DNA of 35,467 nucleotides from an uncultured Bacteroidota bacterium (GCA_903881585.1 CAIRTW010000259.1:1-35467); one strand, 5' to 3'; shown: positions 23,498 to 32,887, counted from the first letter of the stretch. Program-made: numbers and translations. The notes: generated from the sequence alone by a model not told the origin.

Positions 23498-24970
23498 CTA
23501 CTGCCCAATATACTGATAAATATAGCACGAATAGTTTTCACTGATCTTATATGGCAATTTCATGATGATCTTATGGAAAAAACCGGCGTTGTTATCGTCG
23601 TTCACTACCGCTTCCAACTTATAGTTATTGGCAAGTAAAACCTTGTCGTAATCGGGTTGGCTGGAGTTGTCTTTACTGACTATAAAATAGTTGACCTTGT
23701 GGTCCATGAAATATTTCATCTTATTCGCCCACGGCCCGTTTTCTTCCAGGCTCAGAAAGGCACAATCATTATCCCGCGCTATATAGTAATACCTGAAATC
23801 GCCAGCCACCAAAACGTTCTTCGACAAATACTTCAATATTTCTGCCTCATTCTTATGAGGATCATGCTGCTCTAAAGTGCCGAAAATGTACGCGCCCTTA
23901 AAAATAAAGACTGCTGCGAACAAGCCAATAATAAGGTAAGTAATTCCCCTAAAAACGATATTGGAATACATACTTACAAATACGCCCGCGATAAGCAGGT
24001 AGATGAAGGGCGCCACCAAAGCAAAGTACCTGCCGGAGAGACCACCGGTAACCAACGCAAGAAATGCCAGGATGACCGGCAGCGTAAGCAGAACGAGGTG
24101 CATGTTACTTTTCACCGCTCTGTTTTTCAGCAAAACAAAGAACGCGATAAATGCATAGACATAGATCAGCAGATTATACTTTATCGTCCTTACCCCAGTA
24201 TCCATGCCAGTGTGCTCTTTAATGACTGCCGAGTGTGTATAGTAATAAATAAGTCCGTGCAGGCTCCCGAATGCTGCATATATCCAGATATAGTATATCC
24301 CAACAAAACCAACGGCCACAAAGGCATATTTTAAAAGCAGCGCTTTCCAGTCCTTTTCTTTTTGCGTGATCTCATAAATAAAATAAAGCGCATAAAATGA
24401 AAATGCGAAAATTATCCTAGGCGTAGTCAATATGGCCAATGCCAGCAAAACACCCGTAGCCAACGCAAGCAGGATACCACGCGGCACCTTGGCGTTGGCG
24501 CCATTTACAAATGCCAGGTAGGAAAGGAAGAAGAAAAACAGCGTTACAAAATCCATCCGGCCGGAATGCAGGAACTGGTTGAAATTAGGCTCCAGGGCAA
24601 TGAGAGCAATTGTCGCTACAATTGCTCCACCTGTAAATTTCAGCTGCCTGCATATCTTATACACCAGGAACAGATCTATAAGCCCAAACAGCAAGCTGGC
24701 GATCCGGAAATTGAATATGCTGAAACCCAGTGTCTTTATCACTGCGGCCTGCATCATAAAATATACCGGGCCATAGTCCAGTTTTTGGTCTGGTAAAACT
24801 ATGATGCGGGCCTCTTCATAAAACGTATGGTGCTTTAAGTAAGAGTTGGTAATGCTGGCGAAAGACACCTCATCGAACCACGGTAACGGGGAGTAAATTA
24901 ATGTTGCAAAGTGATAAGCGACATAGATCAGCGAAGCAATCAGTATAAGTATTTTGTACTTTTTAGCCAT
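23498..24970 (-). CDS. Polytopic GT39/PMT-like (ArnT-type) glycosyltransferase
   Basis: 490 residues. An integral membrane protein with about 10-12 hydrophobic segments (from ILILIASLIYVAYHFATLIY at about 7-26). After the first segment PLPWFDEVSFA places Asp33-Glu34 in the first outer loop, the position of the catalytic Asp in dolichyl-phosphate-mannose-protein mannosyltransferases and ArnT. The C-terminal ~100 residues are soluble (YYIARDNDCAFLSLEENGPW). These enzymes use polyprenyl-phosphate-linked sugars on the periplasmic side. It is the first gene of the operon and the only polytopic transferase in the locus besides the acyltransferase. Role: sugar addition outside the membrane, substrate unknown. 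Confidence 0.8.
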   Translation of the reverse strand: MAKKYKILILIASLIYVAYHFATLIYSPLPWFDEVSFASITNSYLKHHTFYEEARIIVLPDQKLDYGPVYFMMQAAVIKTLGFSIFNFRIASLLFGLIDLFLVYKICRQLKFTGGAIVATIALIALEPNFNQFLHSGRMDFVTLFFFFLSYLAFVNGANAKVPRGILLALATGVLLALAILTTPRIIFAFSFYALYFIYEITQKEKDWKALLLKYAFVAVGFVGIYYIWIYAAFGSLHGLIYYYTHSAVIKEHTGMDTGVRTIKYNLLIYVYAFIAFFVLLKNRAVKSNMHLVLLTLPVILAFLALVTGGLSGRYFALVAPFIYLLIAGVFVSMYSNIVFRGITYLIIGLFAAVFIFKGAYIFGTLEQHDPHKNEAEILKYLSKNVLVAGDFRYYYIARDNDCAFLSLEENGPWANKMKYFMDHKVNYFIVSKDNSSQPDYDKVLLANNYKLEAVVNDDNNAGFFHKIIMKLPYKISENYSCYIYQYIGQ

Positions 24971-25035
24971 ATCGAAAATCCCTTGCTTAGTGCGAAAACT
25001 CTTACCAATAAAGGTAGCTCATATTTTCTCCTCTG

Positions 25036-27012
25036 CTACTCGTATATCTTAAACGAGGTTCGCCTTAATTCCATCTTTGAGAAGGGGTTCACAACCATAG
25101 GTATCTTTTCTGTGCGGGTTTCGCTGGTGTCAAGCCCGAAAGATTTATCATCAGACAAGGCAAGGTGCTTTAAGAAGAAATAACTGTTAAGCAGGAACCC
25201 TTCTGTGGCGCTGAATTCATTATCTGAAGAAAGGAAAGTTTCCAGTATCACGAATACGAAATCAGCCGCGAGGTTATGCTTTGCCAGCGCAGGGTATGGA
25301 TTTGCCATCTCCAGTTCTTTGTTGGCTACCATCTCCTGCACCACTTTCCTCATCAGCAGGTTTATCCTCGGTTGCACACGGAACCCTAATCTGAACTCTA
25401 CCCTTATCACCTTGTCTTTTTTGAGCTCCTCCACCGTATACTCCATAGTGTATGGCTCATCGGTTCGTTCCACATGCACAAACCAATAAACATCCGCACG
25501 TTTAGGCTTCCGGCTGAATATGGAATAGATGATGCGGTCCTCTATCTGGTAAGTATTATAAGCCTTTGTAAGGAATATGGCATGAGTGGCGAATTTTGGC
25601 GTTTTCTCGTCCTTGCTCAGGTCATCCAGCAGCGGCAGGTACTCCTTTATGTTTCCAAAGCTCAGGAAACGATTAGTTATCTTACGCGCACGGTACCATA
25701 CATACATGGTAAAGATGAGGCCGATCTCAAACACAAGGAAGAACAGCCGCTTTAATATCTTCACTGCATTAGTAATAAAGAAGGACGATTCTACTGTAAT
25801 AAAGACACACATGATCACTATTATAAGCCACAAGGGCCAGTGCTTCACATAGCGCATGAAATAATACACAAGTACTGTAGTCATGAGCATAGCAATGGTA
25901 ATAGAAAAACCATATGCCGCAGTCATGTTCTCAGAGGTTTTAAAATAAAGCACTACCAGGATACAGCCTATGCAAAGTATCCAGTTGATGCTGGGTATGT
26001 ATATCTGGCCACGTACGGTAGTCGGGTATTTCACGCGTACCTTTGGCCAGAAATTGAGGCTTATGGCTTCACTGATAAGTGTAAAGGAGCCGCTGATAAG
26101 CGCCTGGCTGGCAATGATGGTAGCCGCGGTAGCAAGAAGGGTACACGGAAGGAGATAGCCATGTGGCACGATCTGGAAAAACGGGTTGATATCCCCCAAG
26201 TTTTCTTTATGCTGCAGTAATACCCATGCGCCCTGTCCCAGGTAGTTTAGTACCAGGGTGGTCTTTACAAATATCCAGCTTACCTGTATGTTCCGGCGGC
26301 CGCAATGCCCCAGGTCAGAATAAAGGGCCTCAGCCCCTGTAGTACAAAGGAAGACCGCACCTAGCAGCCAAAACCCTTTCGGATGTATTGTCAGCAACTT
26401 GATGCCATATACCGGGCTCAGCGCTTTGAATATTTGCGGATAGTGTATGATCTGGTTTATGCCAAGCGCACCCAGCATCATGAACCATACAAACATAATA
26501 GGCCCAAACGACCAGCCCACCACTTTGGCGCCAAAACGCTGAAAAATAAAGAGCAGTATTAAAATGGTCATTACAAGCCCCATCACCAGCGAATTGCCCG
26601 GCACTATCATGCCCTCAAGTCCCTTTACACCATTAAGGCCCTCTATAGCCGATGTCACAGAGATGGGCGGTGTGATAATACCATCAGCCAGCAGCGTGCC
26701 TGCTCCTATCATCGCAGGGAACATGAGCTTCTTGCCATACCGCCGCACAAGCGCATAGAGGGAGAATATACCCCCTTCGCCTTTATTATCGGCTTGGAGC
26801 GTGATGAGTATGTACTTGAAGGTCGTCTGCAAAGTCAGCGTCCAGAAGACACAGGAAATAGCGCCCAGCACCAGCTCTTCCGTTGCCGGCCCGCCCTCTT
26901 TGAGTATGGTTTGAAAGGTGTATAGCGGGGAGGTGCCTATGTCACCGAAAATGATCCCCAATGTAATTAACAGCCCTGCGAAGGAAATCTTTTTAATATG
27001 GCCTGTGTCCAT
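25036..27012 (-). CDS. kup: KUP-family potassium uptake protein
   Basis: 658 residues from the ATG at 27012; a TTG at 27021 would add three. A proton-coupled K+ transporter of the inner membrane. The family signature GIIFGDIGTSPLYTFQTIL follows the short N-terminus, then about 12 transmembrane segments (GAGTLLADGIITPPISVTSA, IASQALISGSFTLISEA). The soluble C-terminal domain from about residue 430 (FLTKAYNTYQIEDRIIYSI) fits KUP proteins. Length is normal. It is transcribed towards the glycan operon but with 65 nt between them, and lies upstream without overlap, so a functional link to the glycan locus is not supported. Confidence 0.95.
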   Translation of the reverse strand: MDTGHIKKISFAGLLITLGIIFGDIGTSPLYTFQTILKEGGPATEELVLGAISCVFWTLTLQTTFKYILITLQADNKGEGGIFSLYALVRRYGKKLMFPAMIGAGTLLADGIITPPISVTSAIEGLNGVKGLEGMIVPGNSLVMGLVMTILILLFIFQRFGAKVVGWSFGPIMFVWFMMLGALGINQIIHYPQIFKALSPVYGIKLLTIHPKGFWLLGAVFLCTTGAEALYSDLGHCGRRNIQVSWIFVKTTLVLNYLGQGAWVLLQHKENLGDINPFFQIVPHGYLLPCTLLATAATIIASQALISGSFTLISEAISLNFWPKVRVKYPTTVRGQIYIPSINWILCIGCILVVLYFKTSENMTAAYGFSITIAMLMTTVLVYYFMRYVKHWPLWLIIVIMCVFITVESSFFITNAVKILKRLFFLVFEIGLIFTMYVWYRARKITNRFLSFGNIKEYLPLLDDLSKDEKTPKFATHAIFLTKAYNTYQIEDRIIYSIFSRKPKRADVYWFVHVERTDEPYTMEYTVEELKKDKVIRVEFRLGFRVQPRINLLMRKVVQEMVANKELEMANPYPALAKHNLAADFVFVILETFLSSDNEFSATEGFLLNSYFFLKHLALSDDKSFGLDTSETRTEKIPMVVNPFSKMELRRTSFKIYE

Positions 27013-27040
27013 TGTCCCCAACTATTAGTTATTGGGTGCG

Positions 27041-27048
27041 CAAAGTTA
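27041..27048 (-). promoter_or_regulatory. -7 promoter box (TAACTTTG) for kup
   Basis: Exact TAnnTTTG on the minus strand, 28 nt before the ATG at 27012. A TTTG further upstream (27066-27063) is only 14 nt away, short of the usual 17-23, so the -33 assignment is doubtful. Confidence 0.4.
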
Positions 27049-27096
27049 TATCACAGTTATGTCAAAAAAAATTTTATTCCTTAATTGTTGAACATT

Positions 27097-28026
27097 TTAC
27101 TGCTCCATGTAAGCCAGCCCGAATTTCTTATAGGTTTTTGTGCTTTTGTAGGCAGGCTCCATCATATCGGTTGTATTCTGGCCACCGTTCCTTCCACTGC
27201 TGTGGTGCATACCGCCGCCCATTCCCATACCCATTCCCATGCCTCCCATACCGCCAAACCCTACGCTGGGCCTGAACCCGCTGCCACTGCCGCGGCTTCC
27301 GCCACCCTGCTGCCCCGGGGGGCGCTTCATAGCTGTAGTCTCAAAGCAGACGCTTATGGCCTTGCCCTTATCAGCTCTTGTTAGCTGTGGTTTAAAATAA
27401 AACGATTTTAATGGCACCTTGGCTTCCCATACCAGCTCATTATCTGCATCCAGTCCTATCCGCACCACGATACCACAACTATCCAACTCCATTACTGGAA
27501 ATTGCAGGTTGCAGCTCTTAAAGCCTTGCAGGGAGAATTCTTTAGCATCATCCAGCGCGGCCCTTACTTTGTCTTCCAGCTCCATGCGCTGCTTTTGCAG
27601 CCGATCGCTACCTAGCCCCTGCTGGCCTTCGCTCTGTACCTTTTGCCGGGGAACACGCTGTTCTTTACCATCTTTGTTCACCGGTATTGGATAGTTTATA
27701 GCCGTTTCCTCGCTCTTATCCCCCTTCCTGTCTATCCATACAGTAAGCCCTTCGCGCAGTATTTTAAGCTGGGTTGCAGGGTCACCTGTTTCTACTGTTA
27801 TGTACAGATTCTCTTTGTCGTTGGATACGGCATACCCTATCTGGGCTTTTTCATCATACTCAGGATATGGCTCAGGCCAGTCTTTGTTACTGCCATCAAT
27901 AGTTACCGGCTGCACTTGCCATATCCCGGGCAAACGCTTGGAACTGGAATGCTTTGAGCTGCTGCATGAAAAAACCGTAATAACCGCGAATAAAAAAAAC
28001 AACCTGGAAAAAACACGCTTATGCAT
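27097..28026 (-). CDS. Lipoprotein with CBM9/DOMON-like domain and Gly/Met-rich tail
   Basis: 309 residues. A lipoprotein signal with lipobox VFSC places the lipidated Cys at position 21 (MHKRVFSRLFFLFAVITVFSC). Residues ~37-115 read VTIDGSNKDWPEPYPEYD, then LYITVETGDPATQ and LTVWIDRKGDKSE, the pattern of CBM9/DOMON-like beta-sandwiches that bind sugars or haem. A Gln/Arg/Glu-rich helix follows, then VWEAKVPLKSFYF, another DOMON-type strand. Near the C-terminus lies a low-complexity block of Gly and Met (GFGGMGGMGMGMGMGGGMHH). It lies upstream of kup with 84 nt between and is transcribed in the same direction. The ligand is unknown. Confidence 0.75.
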   Translation of the reverse strand: MHKRVFSRLFFLFAVITVFSCSSSKHSSSKRLPGIWQVQPVTIDGSNKDWPEPYPEYDEKAQIGYAVSNDKENLYITVETGDPATQLKILREGLTVWIDRKGDKSEETAINYPIPVNKDGKEQRVPRQKVQSEGQQGLGSDRLQKQRMELEDKVRAALDDAKEFSLQGFKSCNLQFPVMELDSCGIVVRIGLDADNELVWEAKVPLKSFYFKPQLTRADKGKAISVCFETTAMKRPPGQQGGGSRGSGSGFRPSVGFGGMGGMGMGMGMGGGMHHSSGRNGGQNTTDMMEPAYKSTKTYKKFGLAYMEQ

Positions 28027-28141
28027 GGAAACGAATTATAGTATGAAGCGAAGATAATACCTGATAGCCCGTTTAGACCTTCAAAAACCGTTAAAGTTTA
28101 AAACTATTAGTATAGACGACAGGTATTAAGTGCTACAATGC

Positions 28142-28149
28142 TACTTTTG
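28142..28149 (+). promoter_or_regulatory. -7 promoter box (TACTTTTG) for the AsmA-like gene
   Basis: Exact TAnnTTTG on the plus strand. The predicted transcription start near 28156 lies downstream of the GTG at 28130, which favours the ATG at 28172 as the translational start. No clear -33 element is seen. Confidence 0.45.
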
Positions 28150-28171
28150 CGGGAGTAATAAAATATTAATT

Positions 28172-30832
28172 ATGAAAATGGGCAATATGATCAAACGTTT
28201 CTTTATCGCCATTGGTGTTATCATCGGGCTATTTCTTTTAACGGCTATTCTGGTGCCCATATTTTTTAAAGACAAAATAATGGCGCTCGTCAAGAAAGAG
28301 CTTAACGAGCAGCTTGACGCCACAACAGACTTCAAAGATGTAAACCTTTCCCTGTTCCGTAATTTTCCTCATCTTTCTGTGAGTATAGAAAACCTAAGTA
28401 TTGTAGGGAAGGAATCTTTCCAAAATGATACCCTGGTTTCTGCAAAAAGCATTGACATCTCACTGGACCTCATGAAAGCCATCAGTGGCACTTACGACAT
28501 ACTCAACATTGGCCTCGTTACCCCCCGCATCCATGCCATAGTGCATACCGATGGCAAAGCCAACTGGAACATCGCTAAGCCTACGCCACCAACGGCTCCC
28601 GCTGCACCAAGCAAACCTTTCTCCATGAAGTTGCGCAAATACTCCATAGAAAACGCATACATAGAGTACAACGATGAGCAAGGCAAAATGCACGCGATCA
28701 TTGAGAACCTCGACCACAGTGGCTCCGGCGACTTCTCCAGCGATGCTTTTACACTGGCTACAAAGACCTCTATTGAAGGTTTGACCTTTATAAATGGAAA
28801 TATCTCCTACCTCTACAAAGTAAAGACCTCCGCAGACCTTGACCTACAGATAGACAATAAAACGAGCAAATACACTTTCAATACAGAGAAGATACAACTG
28901 AACGGGCTGCGCCTTTCCACAAAAGGATTTGTGCAAATGCCCGATACCAACAACATGGTAATGGACATACAATTCAGCACTCCGTCTAATGATTTTAAGG
29001 ACATTCTTTCGCTGGTGCCCGGCATCTATCAGAATAACTTTAAGGACATAAAAACAACAGGCAAACTAACACTCGCTGGCTTTGTAAAAGGCACTTACAA
29101 CAAGAAGCAAATGCCGGCATACCAGCTGGCCCTGGGCATACAGGATGGCTCTTTCCAATACCCTGATCTGCCGGAGAAAGTATCAGATATCCAGGTGAAG
29201 CTGGACGTGAACAACCCCGATGGCATCACAGACCACGCCATAGTAAACCTCGAAAAATGCCACCTCAGCCTCGGCGCACAACCATTCGATCTCCGGATGC
29301 TGATGAAGACCCCTGTTTCCAACCAGTGGGTGGATGCCTCAGCCAAAGGCAGTATAGACCTTTCGCGGGTTCAAAAATTCATGAAGATGGATGCAGGCAC
29401 TAAGCTGACGGGTATAGTGAACGCAGATGTTTCAGTAAAAGGCTCTATAGCAGCTGCAGAGAAAAAGCAATTTGAGCAGCTGTATGCCGCCGGTACCATA
29501 GGGATAAACAACCTTGCATACGCCTCAAAAGACTATCCCGATGGCGTAACCATAGCCAGCCTGCTGCTTACTTTCAATCCAAAAAATGTAACCGTATCTA
29601 ACCTCAAAGGCGCATACCTCAAAGCCAACTTTACCGGCGAGGGCAGCATAAACAATATGCTCGGCTACTACTTGCACAACGAAGCGCTGAACGGCGCCTT
29701 CAACTTCACTGCCGACAATATAGACGTGAACAAATTTATGGGCCCTCCATCCACACAGCCTGAAGCAAAGGCAGCGCCATCTACACAGGCGTTCCAAGTG
29801 CCGTCAAATCTGGACGTAGCACTCAATGTTTCTGTAGGCTCTGTGAAGTATGATAATCTGCTACTTACGGGTGTACAGGGCAGCCTTATCATTCGCAACG
29901 AGATCGTGAACCTGAAAAGCATAACCGCAAAAGCGCTTGACGGCACTATAAAAATTGACGGATTATATTCAACTAAAACAGACAAGAAAAATCCGGATAT
30001 CGCTTTCGACTATGACGTAACTAATGTAGATGTGCAAAAAACATTTACCACGATCGACATGGTGAAGAAGATGATGCCTGTTGCTAAATATGTGAACGGC
30101 AAGATCACATCTAACCTTAGCATGACCGGCAAAATAGGCCCGGATATGTCGCCGGTAATGAGCTCACTCTCTGGCAAAGGAGATCTGCTGCTGCTGAATG
30201 GCGTACTGAGCAATTTCCCCGTGACCGACCAGCTTGCCGATAAGCTGCACCTGTCACAGTTCAAGACAATAACACTTAAAGACACTAAGATATTCTTCAC
30301 GTTTGAAAACGGCCGTGTAACTGTGCAGCCATACAAGACAAAGATTGGCGACCTGGATGCCGAAATAGCTGGCAGCAATGGTTTTGACCAGACCATAAAT
30401 TATGGTGTCAACCTCTCTGTTCCCCGCTCGTCAATGGGCAGCGCCGGCAATGCTATGGTGAGCAGCCTTGTAAGCCAGGCCGCAAGCAAGGGTGTCAATG
30501 TTAACCCAGGCGATAAAATAAGCCTCGCAATAAAAATAACCGGAACAACTACCAGCCCGAAGATAGAGACCGACCTGAAAAATGTAGTGGGCGATGCCGT
30601 GAATAACGTAAAAGAAGAAATAAAAAAAGAAGCGGAAAAGAAAATAGACAGCGTAAAAGCTGTAGTAAAAGATACCGTTAAGGCGCTTAAAACCCAGGTA
30701 GTGTCACAGGCAAAAGACGAATTGCAGCGCCAACTGATGGGCGGCAAGAGCGACACCTCCAAAAAGAAAAATGACGTACTGAACGATGTGGGTGATAAGG
30801 CTAAAAAAGGATTGAAGGGGCTGTTTAAATAA
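28172..30832 (+). CDS. AsmA-like envelope protein
   Basis: 886 residues from the ATG at 28172 (ATGs at 28178 and 28187 are alternatives). A single N-terminal membrane anchor (IKRFFIAIGVIIGLFLLTAI) is followed by a long repetitive beta-rich region as in AsmA/TamB-type proteins that bridge inner and outer membrane. NLSLFRNFPHLSVSIENLSI and the later NMTGKIGPDMSPVMSSLSG-like stretch are typical of the Bacteroidota AsmA family. The tail is strongly charged (KEEIKKEAEKKIDSV; KSDTSKKKNDVLNDV). Related proteins take part in phospholipid transport or outer-membrane homeostasis. It begins a two-gene unit with the PH-like protein, 16 nt downstream. Confidence 0.85.
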   Translation: MKMGNMIKRFFIAIGVIIGLFLLTAILVPIFFKDKIMALVKKELNEQLDATTDFKDVNLSLFRNFPHLSVSIENLSIVGKESFQNDTLVSAKSIDISLDLMKAISGTYDILNIGLVTPRIHAIVHTDGKANWNIAKPTPPTAPAAPSKPFSMKLRKYSIENAYIEYNDEQGKMHAIIENLDHSGSGDFSSDAFTLATKTSIEGLTFINGNISYLYKVKTSADLDLQIDNKTSKYTFNTEKIQLNGLRLSTKGFVQMPDTNNMVMDIQFSTPSNDFKDILSLVPGIYQNNFKDIKTTGKLTLAGFVKGTYNKKQMPAYQLALGIQDGSFQYPDLPEKVSDIQVKLDVNNPDGITDHAIVNLEKCHLSLGAQPFDLRMLMKTPVSNQWVDASAKGSIDLSRVQKFMKMDAGTKLTGIVNADVSVKGSIAAAEKKQFEQLYAAGTIGINNLAYASKDYPDGVTIASLLLTFNPKNVTVSNLKGAYLKANFTGEGSINNMLGYYLHNEALNGAFNFTADNIDVNKFMGPPSTQPEAKAAPSTQAFQVPSNLDVALNVSVGSVKYDNLLLTGVQGSLIIRNEIVNLKSITAKALDGTIKIDGLYSTKTDKKNPDIAFDYDVTNVDVQKTFTTIDMVKKMMPVAKYVNGKITSNLSMTGKIGPDMSPVMSSLSGKGDLLLLNGVLSNFPVTDQLADKLHLSQFKTITLKDTKIFFTFENGRVTVQPYKTKIGDLDAEIAGSNGFDQTINYGVNLSVPRSSMGSAGNAMVSSLVSQAASKGVNVNPGDKISLAIKITGTTTSPKIETDLKNVVGDAVNNVKEEIKKEAEKKIDSVKAVVKDTVKALKTQVVSQAKDELQRQLMGGKSDTSKKKNDVLNDVGDKAKKGLKGLFK

Positions 30833-30848
30833 ACCAGAAAAGTCATTA

Positions 30849-31376
30849 ATGAAAGAATACAAAAGTTCCCTTGATGTCGTGGCTCGTGTAGTGCCATGGT
30901 TCCTGATTTTTATCGCGGTAATGATCGCAATACCATTATGCCTTAATTTTTCAGCAATGGGCTTCGCCGCTTTACCTGCGGCCGTTTTCGGGCCGGCGCT
31001 GATAGTAGCCTTGTATATCGCCATGTATTTGTTGAAAACGCTTTCCATCAGTGTTGACGATTATGCGGTCACTATCAACAGGAAGATGAAACCTGTCACT
31101 ATTCCGTTCTCTGAGATCAGCTCCATTCGGAAGGTTGCTGATATGAGATTCGCCATCAGAACACTTGGCAATGGCGGCGTATTTGGCTATACCGGCTATT
31201 TTTACAAAAAAGGTATCGGCAGCATGTTATGGTATTGCACACAAAGGACCAACTACATGCTCATTGAAAAAACAAACGGCAAAAAGATAGTAATAACGCC
31301 GGATGATGCAGATGGTTTTATTAAAGACATGGAACAGGCTCATCCATTGATAGTCATCAATCAGCCTGCATCATAA
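30849..31376 (+). CDS. Small membrane protein with PH-like domain
   Basis: 175 residues. Two hydrophobic segments (PWFLIFIAVMIAIPL at about 16-30 and ALPAAVFGPALIVALYIAMY at about 41-60) precede a soluble bacterial PH-like domain. That domain begins LSISVDDYAVTINRKMKPVT and ends MLIEKTNGKKIVITPDD followed by a helix (DGFIKDMEQ). GGVFGYTGYFYKKGIGSMLW is a characteristic block of these proteins. It is co-oriented with and 16 nt after the AsmA-like gene, so probably co-transcribed. Its stop lies 3 nt from the convergent serine hydrolase stop. Function unknown; possible membrane-associated scaffold. Confidence 0.75.
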   Translation: MKEYKSSLDVVARVVPWFLIFIAVMIAIPLCLNFSAMGFAALPAAVFGPALIVALYIAMYLLKTLSISVDDYAVTINRKMKPVTIPFSEISSIRKVADMRFAIRTLGNGGVFGYTGYFYKKGIGSMLWYCTQRTNYMLIEKTNGKKIVITPDDADGFIKDMEQAHPLIVINQPAS

Positions 31377-31379
31377 TAA

Positions 31380-32513
31380 TCAATTCGCACGGGCAATAGC
31401 CTTCATGATCGTTGGCCATCCACTTATGCCCTCTTTCTTGCCCAGCCGCACTATGACTATATTTTTTTCGGGATACACATAAATGAACTGGCCCAGGAAT
31501 CCATCTGCATAAAAATCATTGGCCGGCGTTACCTTATTATTTTCATCCCGGTCAAGTGTATGCCACCATTGGTAGGAATAAAAAGTGTTTTTCTTGCCCT
31601 TTAAGTCCAGCGATTGTTTCACCCATTTATCAGGCACTACCTGCTTTCCATTCCAGTTGCCATTGTGCAGGTATAGCCTGCCTATTTTTGCAAAATCCTT
31701 CGCCCTTGCATTAAAACAGCAAAAGCCCTTCACCTCGCTGTCCTTCTTGCTGTCTATGCTCCACGATGCATCGTACTCAGCGCCTATATTGCGCCATACT
31801 TTATCCTCCATATAGTCGGCCAGTGGGTTGTGCACCGCCCGCTCCACGATCATGGCCAGCAACTGAGAATTTACACTTTTGTAATTAAATGCCTGGTCCG
31901 GTCCAGTTTCTATCTTTAACTGCTTGATATATTTGCTAAGATTAACGCCGTAATAGTACTTCGCTACATCACCAAACGGGTTTAGATACCCTTCATTGAA
32001 CCTGATGCCTGAGCGCATATTCAGCAAGTCCTCGATCGTTATTTTTTCAAACCCGGGAGTGTTCAATTCAGGCAGGTATTTTGTGATCGGCTCATGCACA
32101 TCTTTTATTGCCCCTTCTTCTATAGCTATCCCCAGCAACATAGATACAAATGACTTAGCCATAGAGAAAGACGGAACAATTGACGACTCCTTGTAGCCCT
32201 GCCCATAATATTGATACAGCACCGTATCATTCCTGATAACAATAAAGGCTACCGTCTTTGTTTTATCCAGAAATGGCCTGAAACTATATTCCGTCTTTTT
32301 CACCGTGATCCTTGAAGGCAGTTTCACCGAATCACGCTCGTCCTTATTTGAAAAAAGAAAAGGCTTGCCCTGCTTGTTGATATCTACCTTCGGAAATTTT
32401 TTATAATCCCGTATGTCTGCAAAATTGTAGATAAAAAAACGTGCAACATGGCAGGAGCAAACCACGCTCATGCCAAATAGGAAAATCCAAAAACGAAAAC
32501 TGCGTGCTATCAT
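31380..32513 (-). CDS. Serine hydrolase, beta-lactamase/class C family lipoprotein
   Basis: 377 residues. The N-terminus MIARSFRFWIFLFGMSVVCSC looks like a lipoprotein leader with Cys21. The SxxK motif is Ser117-Met-Ala-Lys120 in VPSFSMAKSFVSMLLGIA, followed by LLNMRSGI (163-170) and the Tyr211 motif FNYKSVNSQ (209-217). The late segment SYQWWHTLDRD leads into FYADGFLGQFIYVYPEKNIV, where the family has its third motif. Such enzymes hydrolyse esters, amides or D-amino peptides in the periplasm; true beta-lactamase activity is not implied. It overlaps the upstream VOC gene by 4 nt, an unexpected pairing of a secreted enzyme with a cytoplasmic protein. Confidence 0.88.
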   Translation of the reverse strand: MIARSFRFWIFLFGMSVVCSCHVARFFIYNFADIRDYKKFPKVDINKQGKPFLFSNKDERDSVKLPSRITVKKTEYSFRPFLDKTKTVAFIVIRNDTVLYQYYGQGYKESSIVPSFSMAKSFVSMLLGIAIEEGAIKDVHEPITKYLPELNTPGFEKITIEDLLNMRSGIRFNEGYLNPFGDVAKYYYGVNLSKYIKQLKIETGPDQAFNYKSVNSQLLAMIVERAVHNPLADYMEDKVWRNIGAEYDASWSIDSKKDSEVKGFCCFNARAKDFAKIGRLYLHNGNWNGKQVVPDKWVKQSLDLKGKKNTFYSYQWWHTLDRDENNKVTPANDFYADGFLGQFIYVYPEKNIVIVRLGKKEGISGWPTIMKAIARAN

Positions 32514-32887
32514 TCAGGAAGTTTAAAATGCGGGTTATAAATAACGCCAAAAGGATTGCCCCATGGGTCCCTAACTGCGGCAACCATTATACCATCACCC
32601 ACATCCATCGGCTGTTCAAGTTCGGTTGCTCCGTTCGCCAAAAGGTCAGCCCATGCCGCATTAACATTATCCACACCCCAGTAGGTGATAACATTTGCAG
32701 CGTCGGATCCTTCTGCACTTCCTTCGGGCTGCAGGCCCAGCTCATAGCCAGCTACATTAAAGCCCACATAAAACGGCTCGTTAAAATAAGGCGCTATGCC
32801 AAGCGCTTTGCTGTACCATTCTTTTGCTTTGTCGAGGTCGCTTACTTTGATACCTACGGTCCGAAGGCCTTTAAGATTTATTGCCAT
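32510..32887 (-). CDS. VOC-family (glyoxalase/bleomycin resistance-like) protein
   Basis: 125 residues. A single vicinal-oxygen-chelate domain: first beta-alpha-beta-beta-beta unit LRTVGIKVSDLDKAKEWYSKA, second unit from VDNVNAAWADLLANGATE, ending RDPWGNPFGVIYNP. The canonical first metal-binding His is not visible at the start of strand one (VGIKV), so metal use is uncertain. It could be an isomerase, dioxygenase-like or resistance protein; sequence alone does not say which. It is the first gene of a two-gene unit with the serine hydrolase (4-nt ATGA overlap). Confidence 0.88.
   Translation of the reverse strand: MAINLKGLRTVGIKVSDLDKAKEWYSKALGIAPYFNEPFYVGFNVAGYELGLQPEGSAEGSDAANVITYWGVDNVNAAWADLLANGATELEQPMDVGDGIMVAAVRDPWGNPFGVIYNPHFKLPE

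Noticed and set aside
27218-27250. Short tandem repeat considered as a CRISPR or regulatory array
   Set aside because: Units are 6 bases, imperfect and in frame within a coding region; there are no spacers.
28130-28171. GTG-initiated extension of the AsmA-like protein
   Set aside because: The -7 box at 28142-28149 places the transcription start downstream of this GTG; the ATG at 28172 fits the membrane anchor.
30400-30897. Minus-strand open frame under the 3' end of the AsmA-like gene
   Set aside because: The translation is a Ser/Phe/Leu-rich shadow typical of the reverse complement of Lys/Val/Ala-rich coding sequence.
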